From Burkholderia cepacia (lineage in GTDB: Bacteria; Pseudomonadota; Gammaproteobacteria; Burkholderiales; Burkholderiaceae), in NCBI RefSeq assembly GCF_029962485.1, contig NZ_CP073639.1:496001-560000 (forward strand): a stretch of DNA of 64,000 bases. The letters run 5' to 3'. The notes below the pieces were generated by a model that was given only the letters and a program-made list of their open reading frames with translations, had not been told where the DNA came from and did not search any database. Shown piece after piece: positions 45,869-53,582 of this stretch (its first letter is position 1; each line of letters begins with the position of its first letter). Position numbers and translations under genes: made by a program.

Positions 45869-46321
45869 AGGTCTCTCGTATAAAGATTCTGGGTCGAAGA
45901 GCGGTAGGGCATCACCGCCGCGCTCGGCCGTCCTCGGTGCGAAGCGCTCGACAAGACTAGGAGACCGTCATTGCATTGCGAAATGATATTAATTCGATTG
46001 CAAACAAAAATTATCGATATAAGTTCAGCAACGCGGCCGCGGCCGCGGCCGGCCGCATCGATCGCACCGACCTTTAACACGAATACTTGTTAAAAAATCG
46101 CTGGTTATTATTTGTATTCGTTAGCGAGTCGATGCTAGTTTGCTGACGGATCCGACGATGCGGCCGGCGCCCGACGCGCAACCGCCTCCCTTCATCCGCC
46201 ATACGGGAACCCGCCAGATGAATCGATGCCGCCTGCCGCGCTGCTGCTTCTTCGAGGACGCCGGAAACGACGTGCCGTTGCCGGTGTGCCGCCCCGCCAG
46301 TCATCCTGCCCGGGAGCCGCA
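45869..46321. other. Divergent regulatory region between the oxygenase and the MFS exporter
   Basis: There are 453 bases without a gene. They include an AT-rich zone at 45960-46140, a GC tract made of GGCCGC repeats at 46032-46057, and a palindromic operator at 46073-46094 that is listed separately. Confidence 0.55.
46073..46094. promoter_or_regulatory. Perfect palindromic operator candidate
   Basis: TTTAACA (46073-46079), 8 bp and TGTTAAA (46088-46094) form a perfect dyad. A second dyad CGAATAC (46080-46086) / GTATTCG (46114-46120) starts inside the spacer. It lies between divergent genes and is the best candidate regulator site of this cluster. Confidence 0.5.
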
Positions 46322-47755
46322 ATGAGCGACCGTGCTCCGGCGCTCGACAGCGCACTGGCCGCCGCCGCGCCGGCACCCCGCACGTCGCTGCGCGCAATCT
46401 TCCCGACCGTCGCGGCTGCAAGCCTCGGCTTCGCGATCGTCCAGCTCGACGTAACCGTCGTGAATGTCGCGATTCCGAGCCTCGGCCATTCCTTCGGATC
46501 GAGCGTTCACGGGCTGCAGTGGATCGTCGATGCGTACACGCTGTCGTTCGCCGCGCTGCTGCTGACGTCCGGCACGCTGGCCGACCGCTTCGGCAGCCGC
46601 CGGCTGTTCGCGTACGGCCTCGTGCTGTTCTTGCTCGCGTCGCTCGGCTGCGCACTCGCGCCTTCGCTCGCCGCGCTGATCGCCGCACGGGTTGCACAGG
46701 GCATCGGCGCCGCGATGATCCTGCCCACCTCTCTCGCGCTCATCACGCATGCGTGTGCGAACGACTCCGCCGCGCGCGTGAAAGCCGTCGCGTGGTGGAG
46801 CGCGACCGGCGGCGCAATCAGCGCGGCCGGGCCGACGCTCGGCGGCCTGCTGATCGATTCGCTCGGCTGGCGCGCGATCTTTTTCATCAACCTGCCGATC
46901 TGCGCGATCGGGCTGTGGCTCACGCTGCGCCACGTGCGCGATTCGGCCGCCGCGCGCACGCGGCTGTTCGATCCGGCCGGCCAGATCGTCGCGGTGCTGG
47001 TACTCGGCCTCCTGACGGGCGGGATCATCCGGGCCGGCGCGCAGGGTATCGGCGATCCGTATGCTGCCGGCGCGCTGATCGCATCGGCCGTGCTCGGCGT
47101 AGTGTTCGTCGCGATCGAACGGCGCGTGGCCGCACCGATGCTGCAGCTGGCGTTCTTCCGGATTCCGCGTGTGCCGGGTGTGCTGGCGATCGGCGCGATT
47201 ACGAACGCCGCGTTCTACGGGCTGATCTTCTCGCTCAGCCTCTACTTCCAGAACGCGCGCGGCTTCACGGCGACCGAATCGGGGCTCGCGCTCGCGCCGC
47301 TCACGATCATCATGCTCGCCAACATCGCGAGTGCGCGGCTCGCCGTCAGGTACGGGTTCCGCGCGACCGTCATCATCGGCCTCGCCGTGTCGCTCGCGGG
47401 CTACGCGTGGCTATGGCACACGCTCGCCGCGCACACGCCGTATGTGCTGCTGGCGCCGGGGCTCGCGGCGATGGCGATCGGCGGCGGCATCGCAATTCCC
47501 GCGCTGACTTCGACGATGCTCGGCAGCGTCGAGGCCGGCCGCTCGGCGACGGCTTCCGCGATCCTCAATACCGCGCGCCAGGTAGGCGCCGCGATCGGCG
47601 TCGCAGCACTCGGCGCGCTGGTCGCGGGCCAGGGCGCGGCGATCGTGGCCGGCGCGTCGCACGCGTTCGCCGTCGCGGCCGTGCTCGTCGCCGTCTGCAT
47701 CGTGGTGGCCGTGCGCTGGCCCCGCGACGCACCCGATACCGGCGCGCGGGCCTGA
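46322..47755 (+). CDS. MFS drug/metabolite exporter (DHA2, 14 TM, EmrB/QacA type)
   Basis: The product is 477 aa. Typical motifs of the 14-helix DHA2 family are present: LDVTVVNVAIPSLGHSF (motif D1), WIVDAYTLSFAALLLTSGTLADRFGSRR (motif A) and the motif C-like GPTLGGLLID. The ATG at 46322 follows GGGAG. It is divergent from the oxygenase and directly upstream of an ATP-grasp gene, so it probably exports the cluster's product or gives self-resistance. Confidence 0.93.
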   Translation: MSDRAPALDSALAAAAPAPRTSLRAIFPTVAAASLGFAIVQLDVTVVNVAIPSLGHSFGSSVHGLQWIVDAYTLSFAALLLTSGTLADRFGSRRLFAYGLVLFLLASLGCALAPSLAALIAARVAQGIGAAMILPTSLALITHACANDSAARVKAVAWWSATGGAISAAGPTLGGLLIDSLGWRAIFFINLPICAIGLWLTLRHVRDSAAARTRLFDPAGQIVAVLVLGLLTGGIIRAGAQGIGDPYAAGALIASAVLGVVFVAIERRVAAPMLQLAFFRIPRVPGVLAIGAITNAAFYGLIFSLSLYFQNARGFTATESGLALAPLTIIMLANIASARLAVRYGFRATVIIGLAVSLAGYAWLWHTLAAHTPYVLLAPGLAAMAIGGGIAIPALTSTMLGSVEAGRSATASAILNTARQVGAAIGVAALGALVAGQGAAIVAGASHAFAVAAVLVAVCIVVAVRWPRDAPDTGARA

Positions 47756-47807
47756 GCCGCTTCCGGCCGACACCCTTCAACCGATCCCACAGCCGAGCGA
47801 GGAATCC

Positions 47808-49076
47808 ATGCAGCATCGCTTTATCGATACCGTCCTGATCGTCGACGGCGCGTCGACAGCCGCCTACCTGGCGCCCGCGTTTCGCGCGTATGGCATCCGG
47901 TGCGCACACGTCATCAGCGATCCCGATCTGCCGGAAATCTACCGAAACCAGTTCGTGCCGTCCGACTACATCCGCCAGGTCCAGCATCGCGGCGACATCG
48001 ACGCGACGCTCGCGCAATTGGGCGACCTGCGGATCGGCGCGGTGTTGCACGGCCTCGACGCGGCGCTGGAGCTGGCCGACACGCTGGCCGAGCGGCTCGA
48101 CGTGCCTTATCGCAACCCGCTCGCAACCTCAGCCGCGCGGCGCGACAAGTTCGCGATGAACGAGCGCATCCGCCAGGCCGGCCTGCGCGCACCGGTGCAC
48201 TTCCACAGCACGTCGGTCGATGAAGCGCTCGAATGGGCACGCGCGCAAGGCACCCTGCCGCTCGTCGTGAAGCCGGCGCGCAGCGCGGGTGTCGCCGGCG
48301 TGAAGATCTGCCGGACGCTCGCGCAGGTCGAGGACGCCGCGCACGACGTGCTGGCCACCCGTTCGCTGTACAACCAGCCGAACGACGACATCGTGATCCA
48401 GAGCTATTCCGAAGGACAGGAATACATCGTCGACTCGGTGTCGTTCGAGGGCCGCCACCGCGTGGTCAGCCTGTGGGAAGTGCATCGCGACCGCACGCAC
48501 GCGCCGCGGCTCGACAAGATGCTGGTGCTGAATCACGCGGACCCGCGCTACGCACCGCTGCTCGACTACGCGGCCGACGTGCTCGACGCGCTCGACGTGC
48601 GCTTCGGGCCAACTCATCTCGAACTGTTCGATACGGCCGACGGCCCGACCATCGTCGAGCTGAACGCACGGCTGCACGGCAGTCTCGACCCGCGGCTGAC
48701 GAGCGCGGTCAGCGGCGAGAATCACGTGTCGGCCGCCGTCGAAGCCGTGCTGCATCCGGAGCGGCTGTTCGGCGAAACCATCGCACCGACGGATTTCCGC
48801 GGCTACTGCGGGCATGTGCTGCTGCTGTCGTCGCGTAACGGCGTGTTGCGGCAGGACTTCACGTGGCAGGCGATCCAGGCGCTGCCGTCGTTCGTCGGCC
48901 TCAAGCAATGGATCAAGGTGGGCGACACGCTGCGCGTGACCACCGACCTGCAGACGGCACTCGGCACGGTCGGCCTCTACAGCCCGACGTTCGAGCGGCT
49001 GCTCGAGGATTGCCGACGCATCCGTGAGATCGAGGCCGATTTCTTCGCGGACGAACGCGCGGTCGCGCCGGCCTAG
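47808..49076 (+). CDS. ATP-grasp ligase 1
   Basis: The product is 422 aa. An N-terminal Rossmann-like region (about residues 1-115, LIVDGASTAAYLAPAFRAYG) precedes the ATP-grasp core. That core has LPLVVKPARSAGVAGVKIC (phosphate-binding loop), IVIQSYSEGQEYIVDSVSFEG and the Mg-binding IVELNARLHGSLDPRLTS. Its layout is that of carboxylate-amine or peptide ligases (BacD, carnosine-synthase-like). It lies 52 bp after the exporter. Its stop overlaps the convergent LysR stop within CTAG. Confidence 0.88.
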   Translation: MQHRFIDTVLIVDGASTAAYLAPAFRAYGIRCAHVISDPDLPEIYRNQFVPSDYIRQVQHRGDIDATLAQLGDLRIGAVLHGLDAALELADTLAERLDVPYRNPLATSAARRDKFAMNERIRQAGLRAPVHFHSTSVDEALEWARAQGTLPLVVKPARSAGVAGVKICRTLAQVEDAAHDVLATRSLYNQPNDDIVIQSYSEGQEYIVDSVSFEGRHRVVSLWEVHRDRTHAPRLDKMLVLNHADPRYAPLLDYAADVLDALDVRFGPTHLELFDTADGPTIVELNARLHGSLDPRLTSAVSGENHVSAAVEAVLHPERLFGETIAPTDFRGYCGHVLLLSSRNGVLRQDFTWQAIQALPSFVGLKQWIKVGDTLRVTTDLQTALGTVGLYSPTFERLLEDCRRIREIEADFFADERAVAPA

Positions 49077-49948
49077 CGCGCGAGCAGCGCGCCCGCCTGC
49101 CGGCCGAGCACGGCGCGCAACGCATCGAGTTCGGGCAGCGCGGGCGCTTCATCGGGCGTGACGAGGTAGGTCGTCACGCTGTCGAGATCGTCGAATGCAT
49201 GCGCGCGCAACTCCTTGCGCGCGACGTGCTCGGTCGTGATCCGCTTCGGCAGGATCGCGACACCCATTCCGGCCGCCACGCAGCCGAGGATCGCGCCGAA
49301 CGTGCCGAACGACGACACCGATTCGATCGCGACGCCGCGTGCCTTCAGCCAGTGCTCCGCGACCGCGCGGTACGGGCAGCCGTCGTGAAACGCGAGCAGC
49401 CGCACCGTGTTGTCGGCCAGCAGTTGCCGGCGCGTGACCGTGGCCGCGCTGACCAGCACCATGTCCTCGGCGAACGCGGGCTCGTAACGCAACCCGGGCC
49501 GCACCACCGCGCGCGCGGTAAGCGCGGCATCGATCCGGCCGCGCAGCAGCGCGTCGGCCAGGTCCGGCTCGCTGCCGATCTGCACGGCGAGACCGAGCGC
49601 CGGCTCGCGCTCCTTCAACGCGGCGGCCAGCGCCGGCAGCCGCGTGGCCGCCGTGCTTTCCATCGAACCGAGCCGGAAGCTGCGCGCGACCGGCGTCTCG
49701 CGCACCACCTGCGTCGCTTCGTCGACGAGGCGCAGGATGCGGTCGCAATACGGAATCAGCCGGCGCCCCGCATCGTTCAGCACCAGCCGCTTGCCGTGCC
49801 GGTCGAACAGCGGCGCGTCGAGCGACTCTTCGAGCTGGCGCAGCCGCGCGGTGACGTTCGATTGCGTGCAGCCGAGCCGATCGGCCGCGCGCAACGCGCT
49901 GCCTTCCTGCACGACGGCACGAAAGGTTTCGAGCAGAGGAATGTTCAT
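49073..49948 (-). CDS. LysR-family transcriptional regulator
   Basis: The product is 291 aa. The N-terminal winged HTH (LLETFRAVVQEGSALRAADRLGCTQSNVTARLRQLEESL) is followed by a substrate-binding domain of periplasmic-protein type. It is divergent from the BASS transporter, with AT-rich elements (ATATCA near 49947 and 49978) in the 166-bp gap that are potential LysR targets. It is the likely regulator of the cluster. Confidence 0.93.
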   Translation of the reverse strand: MNIPLLETFRAVVQEGSALRAADRLGCTQSNVTARLRQLEESLDAPLFDRHGKRLVLNDAGRRLIPYCDRILRLVDEATQVVRETPVARSFRLGSMESTAATRLPALAAALKEREPALGLAVQIGSEPDLADALLRGRIDAALTARAVVRPGLRYEPAFAEDMVLVSAATVTRRQLLADNTVRLLAFHDGCPYRAVAEHWLKARGVAIESVSSFGTFGAILGCVAAGMGVAILPKRITTEHVARKELRAHAFDDLDSVTTYLVTPDEAPALPELDALRAVLGRQAGALLAR

Positions 49949-50114
49949 ATCACTTTCTCTTGTTACCGATCCAGTTTATATCATTTTACTTCGCTCACCA
50001 TCCGGATTAGCCTAGCGGATATTCGGTGCTGGCCGCCCCCTTCCCAGGAATCCGCATGCCATCCGCTGTCTGCTCCGGCTTCACCTCCGTTCGCCGCCGG
50101 CCCGAGGTTCGCCC

Positions 50115-51059
50115 GTGCGCGCGCTGATCGCCGCGACCGTTCGGCGTGGGCCGACCGTGCTCGCGTGCGGCGTCGTCCTCGGGCTGCTGGTGCCGCCGCT
50201 CGCGGACCTCGCGCGGCCGCTGATGCCCGTCACCGTGTTCCTGTTCGTGCTCGGTACGCTGTTGCGCGTCGAACCCAGCGCCGTGCGCGCGGTCGCGCGC
50301 CGGCCGGCCGTGTCATTGCTGCTGCCCGCCGTGACGATGATCGCGTGCCCGGTCGCGCTCGGCATCGCCGCGCGGCTCGCCGGCATGCCGTACGACTGGG
50401 TCGTCGCACTGGTGATCGCGTACTGCGCGCCGCCGTCGAGCGGCACGTCGACGATCGCGCGAATGCTGTCGCTCGACGCCAGTGTCGCGCTCGTCGCAAC
50501 GCTCGCCTCGATGGTGTTCGTGCCGCTTACCGCACCGCTGCTGACGGCCTGGTTCAGCCACGATGCCGCCGTGTCGATCTCGCCGTTGAGTCTCGCGTTG
50601 CGGCTGGCGCTGCTGATCGGCAGCGCGGAAGGCGTCGCACTGCTCGTTCGGCGGTTTGCCGGTTCGCGGCTCGACCGCTATGCGACGCCGATCGACGCGA
50701 TCGTCGTCGTCGCGCTGCTGGTGTTCGCGCTCGGCACGATGGCCGGCATGCAGCAATCGATCATCGACGCGCCGCACCGTGCATTGACCGCGATCGCGCT
50801 CGCGTTCGCCGTGAACGCCGGCTTCCAGATCCTCGCTTACGGACTGACGCCCGGCGACGTCCGTACGCGGCTCAATGTGGCGCTGATCGTCGCCAATCGC
50901 AACGTCGGCCTGATGTGGGCCGCGCTCGGGCTGGCCGCGACGCCGACCATGGCGCTCGTGTTCACGTGCGCGCAGTTGCCGATCTATACGCTGCCGCGCG
51001 TCATCCAGCACCTGCTGCCGCGCCTCGAAGCGCAACACCTGCGCCGGCGCACGCGCTAA
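50115..51059 (+). CDS. Bile acid:sodium symporter (BASS/SBF)-family transporter
   Basis: The product is 314 aa with about nine to ten membrane segments. The BASS hallmark is present as the crossover helices with AYCAPPSSGTSTIARMLS and IVANRNVGLMWAALGL. The start is GTG at 50115, with GAGG seven bases upstream. It may import a precursor acid or export a product, and the substrate is not known. It is divergent from the LysR gene and upstream of the second ATP-grasp gene. Confidence 0.83.
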   Translation: MRALIAATVRRGPTVLACGVVLGLLVPPLADLARPLMPVTVFLFVLGTLLRVEPSAVRAVARRPAVSLLLPAVTMIACPVALGIAARLAGMPYDWVVALVIAYCAPPSSGTSTIARMLSLDASVALVATLASMVFVPLTAPLLTAWFSHDAAVSISPLSLALRLALLIGSAEGVALLVRRFAGSRLDRYATPIDAIVVVALLVFALGTMAGMQQSIIDAPHRALTAIALAFAVNAGFQILAYGLTPGDVRTRLNVALIVANRNVGLMWAALGLAATPTMALVFTCAQLPIYTLPRVIQHLLPRLEAQHLRRRTR

Positions 51060-51091
51060 CCCCCTCCTCCGTTCCCGATCAAGGATCCGAC

Positions 51092-52342
51092 ATGAAGCGA
51101 CTCATCGTGATCGGCGCGCGCGCCACCGGCAGCAGCGTCGCGCTGGTTCGCGCCGCGCTGACACGCCAGTTGGCCGTGACCGTCATCACCGCGCCCGGCC
51201 ATCGTCTCGACGGCGTGTTTCCCGACGCCGTCGAGACGGTGAACCTCGAGCCCGACGCCGGCCAGCTCGCCGGCTGGCTGCGCACGCGTTTTGCGAATGA
51301 ACTCGACACACTGCGCGTGACGACCGCGCACGACACTTATGCGCGCACCGCCGCGTGGGTCGCCGACGCGCTCGGCCTGCCCGGCCCCGATGCGCGGCAC
51401 GTCGCGCACGCCGTGTCGAAATCGAACCAGAAAGCGCTGCTCGCCGCGCACGGCATCCCGGCCGCGCAGTTCGTCACGGGCACGCTGGCCGCGCCGACGG
51501 CGCTCGCGGCCGCGGCTGCCCCGCTGCGCTTTCCGGTCGTCGTCAAGCCGTCGGAAGGATCGGCGAGCGACGGCGTGCGGCGCTGCGAGGACATCGCCGG
51601 CGTGCGCGCGCAGCTCGATGCGCTCGCCGCCGCGCAAACCGATGCGCAGTCGCTCGCGACCGAACGTATCGTCATCGAGGAATTCCTGAGCGGAAGCGAA
51701 TACTGCGTCGAGTATTTCGACGGCCGCTATGTCGGCGCGCTGCGCAAGCTGAAGCGGCATGGCGCCGGTTTTCTCGAACGCGGCTATACGTCCGAACTCG
51801 ATCTCGATGCCGACACGCTGCGCGCGCTGATCGAGGTCGGCGCGCGCGCGACCGCGGCAGCCGGGCTCACGTGGGGGCCCGTGCACCTCGACTGCATCGT
51901 GCACGACGGCGTGCCGCACGTCATCGAACTGAATCCGCGCATCGCGGGCAGCTTCATCTGCGATATCGTGCGCGACGGGTATGGCTTCAACGTCGTCGAT
52001 GCGTTGCTCGACAAGCTCGACGGGCGTGCGGTGGCGATCCCCGAGCTGTTCGAGCCGCACGCGTATGCCCGCGCCGAATTCCTGCTCGACAGCGATCCGC
52101 GCGCGTGGCGCTTCGCGCAGGCCGGCGAGATCGACGATGGCGCGGTCACGCTCAGTTACGGGCCGCAAGTGCTGCCCGATCGCGAACGGCGCGCGTTTCT
52201 GTATGTGCGGGTCGCGTTGCCGGCGGGGCGAGGGTCGGCGGAACACGCGGGATTGTCGGCCGGACACAGCGGTGTCGTGCGGTCGACGCTAGGTGCGGCA
52301 CCTTCTCCTTTTCCGGAGCCTTCAACCGGAAAGGTGTCCTGA
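51092..52342 (+). CDS. ATP-grasp ligase 2
   Basis: The product is 416 aa. It has the same architecture as ligase 1: a pre-ATP-grasp region (LIVIGARATGSSVALVRAAL), then the grasp core (FPVVVKPSEGSASDGVRRCEDI, IVIEEFLSGSEYCVEYFDG and HVIELNPRIAGSF). The last 40 residues are low complexity at the junction with the AT-richer island. AAGGA precedes the ATG. Two distinct ATP-grasp ligases around one amino-acid oxygenase suggest assembly of a small peptide. Confidence 0.88.
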   Translation: MKRLIVIGARATGSSVALVRAALTRQLAVTVITAPGHRLDGVFPDAVETVNLEPDAGQLAGWLRTRFANELDTLRVTTAHDTYARTAAWVADALGLPGPDARHVAHAVSKSNQKALLAAHGIPAAQFVTGTLAAPTALAAAAAPLRFPVVVKPSEGSASDGVRRCEDIAGVRAQLDALAAAQTDAQSLATERIVIEEFLSGSEYCVEYFDGRYVGALRKLKRHGAGFLERGYTSELDLDADTLRALIEVGARATAAAGLTWGPVHLDCIVHDGVPHVIELNPRIAGSFICDIVRDGYGFNVVDALLDKLDGRAVAIPELFEPHAYARAEFLLDSDPRAWRFAQAGEIDDGAVTLSYGPQVLPDRERRAFLYVRVALPAGRGSAEHAGLSAGHSGVVRSTLGAAPSPFPEPSTGKVS

Positions 52343-52412
52343 CACATTCGCCGGGTTTTCCGGAGTGGTTGCTGCGTTGCCTGGGCGCATCCGTGAGGTA
52401 CTTCACGCGAAA

Positions 52413-52930
52413 TCACGCGCCTCGTTCGTCGATGTGGGCGCGGATACGGCGGGCGCCCTCGTCCGGGCTGCATGTCGATGTGTCGATGCGCATCGAGTAC
52501 GACCGTGAATAGGCAGGATGTCCGAACTGGGATCTGGCCATTCCCTCGCTCCGATCCGGCCTCGCACGTTCGCGCTGCTCAAGTATGGCCAACGGACACG
52601 AAACGCCAACGACGACTGTTTGGCGAGGTGACAGTGCAGCAATGCACGCGTCCAGTGCCGGAGTATCACGAAGGACGAGGTCGACAACGATGTCGAAATG
52701 ACTGCCCGCAACGCAGCGGAGCGGAGCGTCGACTGCAGGTTCAGATGATGAAGTCTGATCGCCTGGTTGAGTTCGTCGTCCGACCGCATGTCACGCCTGC
52801 GCGACATTTCGACAAACGCGTCCAGTGAAATGTGAAACATGGGCACGTCCGAGCTGTCCTGGAGTGCCCTCGCCAAGCTGCTCTTGCCCGCACTGGTCGG
52901 GCCGTGCAACACGATCGCGATTGGTTTCAT
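52413..52930 (-). pseudogene. Chloramphenicol phosphotransferase-like kinase, frameshifted
   Basis: The N-terminal frame from 52930 reads a CPT-like P-loop protein (VLHGPTSAGKSSLARAL, then FHISLDAFVEM). After about residue 70 this frame loses family character. The family sequence resumes in another frame (FDIVVDLVLRDTPALDA, VVGVSCPLAILEQRE, FGHPAYSRSYSMRIDT) and stops at 52413. The break coincides with a tandem duplication of GCGGA at 52716-52725. Removing one copy restores a continuous 170-aa protein, close to the family's length of about 178. It lies at the left edge of the AT-richer island. Confidence 0.85.
52716..52725 (-). repeat. 5-bp tandem duplication causing the frameshift
   Basis: GCGGA is present twice in tandem (followed by GCG). 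It adds 5 bp to the CPT-like reading frame exactly where the frame changes. Confidence 0.75.
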
Positions 52931-53582
52931 TTCGAATGGCGGTGAGTGTGGCTGGGGTGTTTCAGTGTTAGCACGAAGAATCTATGGCAGGACCTATGCG
53001 CGCGCTGTTCACGATCGATAGATCTCGCCCCATATCGGCCCGGTCAGCCCTTCGCAAACCGATCGGCCCGCTCTGAAGTAAAACAGTCACTCTGGAAGGG
53101 CATCGTCGCTGACCGTTCGCTGGTCTGTGAGGAATTCGGAATGGGGACGAAGAAACGACGGCTATCAAATTCTGACTGGCCGTTCAATGGAGGCCTGATT
53201 GAGCTGCGGCTATTCTCGCTAACGAATGCGTATTGTATGCCTGCATACTTATAGGTTATGGCACGAAACCACAACGCGCGCATATCTGTCTGAAGGCGCG
53301 GCGGGTGGAAACTAAATTGGCAAGACCAAGCCGTTTCTTGTGGCACCGGAAAAACCGGAATCTGTCACTACCCGGACGGCGAACCGGATGGCGTCGTAGA
53401 CGGCTGTTGTCGTTTTATCTCGCAGCGGCGACGTTCAAGGCCACAAAGAAGGTTTCCGGAAACACTGATCGTTCCCGCTGTCCGTCCGCGGACAGCGGGA
53501 ACGATCGCGACAAATGAACCGAATGCCTTTTGAAAGCCTGACTTCTGGGCTGGGCTCCCCCGAGTCCCAGAAAGGTTGCGCG
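52931..53582. other. Intergenic region with a strong hairpin, no credible gene
   Basis: There are 652 bases of intermediate composition between the CPT-like pseudogene and the end of the giant gene. Short open frames on both strands lack domains and codon bias. The only structured element is the 18-bp inverted repeat at 53467-53506. Confidence 0.45.
53467..53506. repeat. Perfect 18-bp inverted repeat with 4-nt loop
   Basis: GATCGTTCCCGCTGTCCG (53467-53484) pairs without mismatch with 53489-53506 around TCCG. It lies 77-116 bp beyond the giant gene's stop in its direction of transcription. No T run follows on either side. It could be a Rho-assisted terminator, an RNA-stabilising hairpin or a recombination site. 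Confidence 0.65.

Noticed and set aside
46032..46057. GGCCGC-rich tract as a regulatory palindrome
   Set aside because: It is a simple GC repeat that is self-complementary by composition. The nearby TTTAACA dyad is more specific.
49199..51091. Very long plus-strand frame leading into the second ATP-grasp gene
   Set aside because: It runs antisense to the LysR gene and out of frame through the BASS transporter. The ATP-grasp protein starts at 51092 with a ribosome-binding site.
52931..53520. Small plus-strand open frames
   Set aside because: There is no start context, domain or codon bias. One frame runs straight through the 18-bp hairpin.
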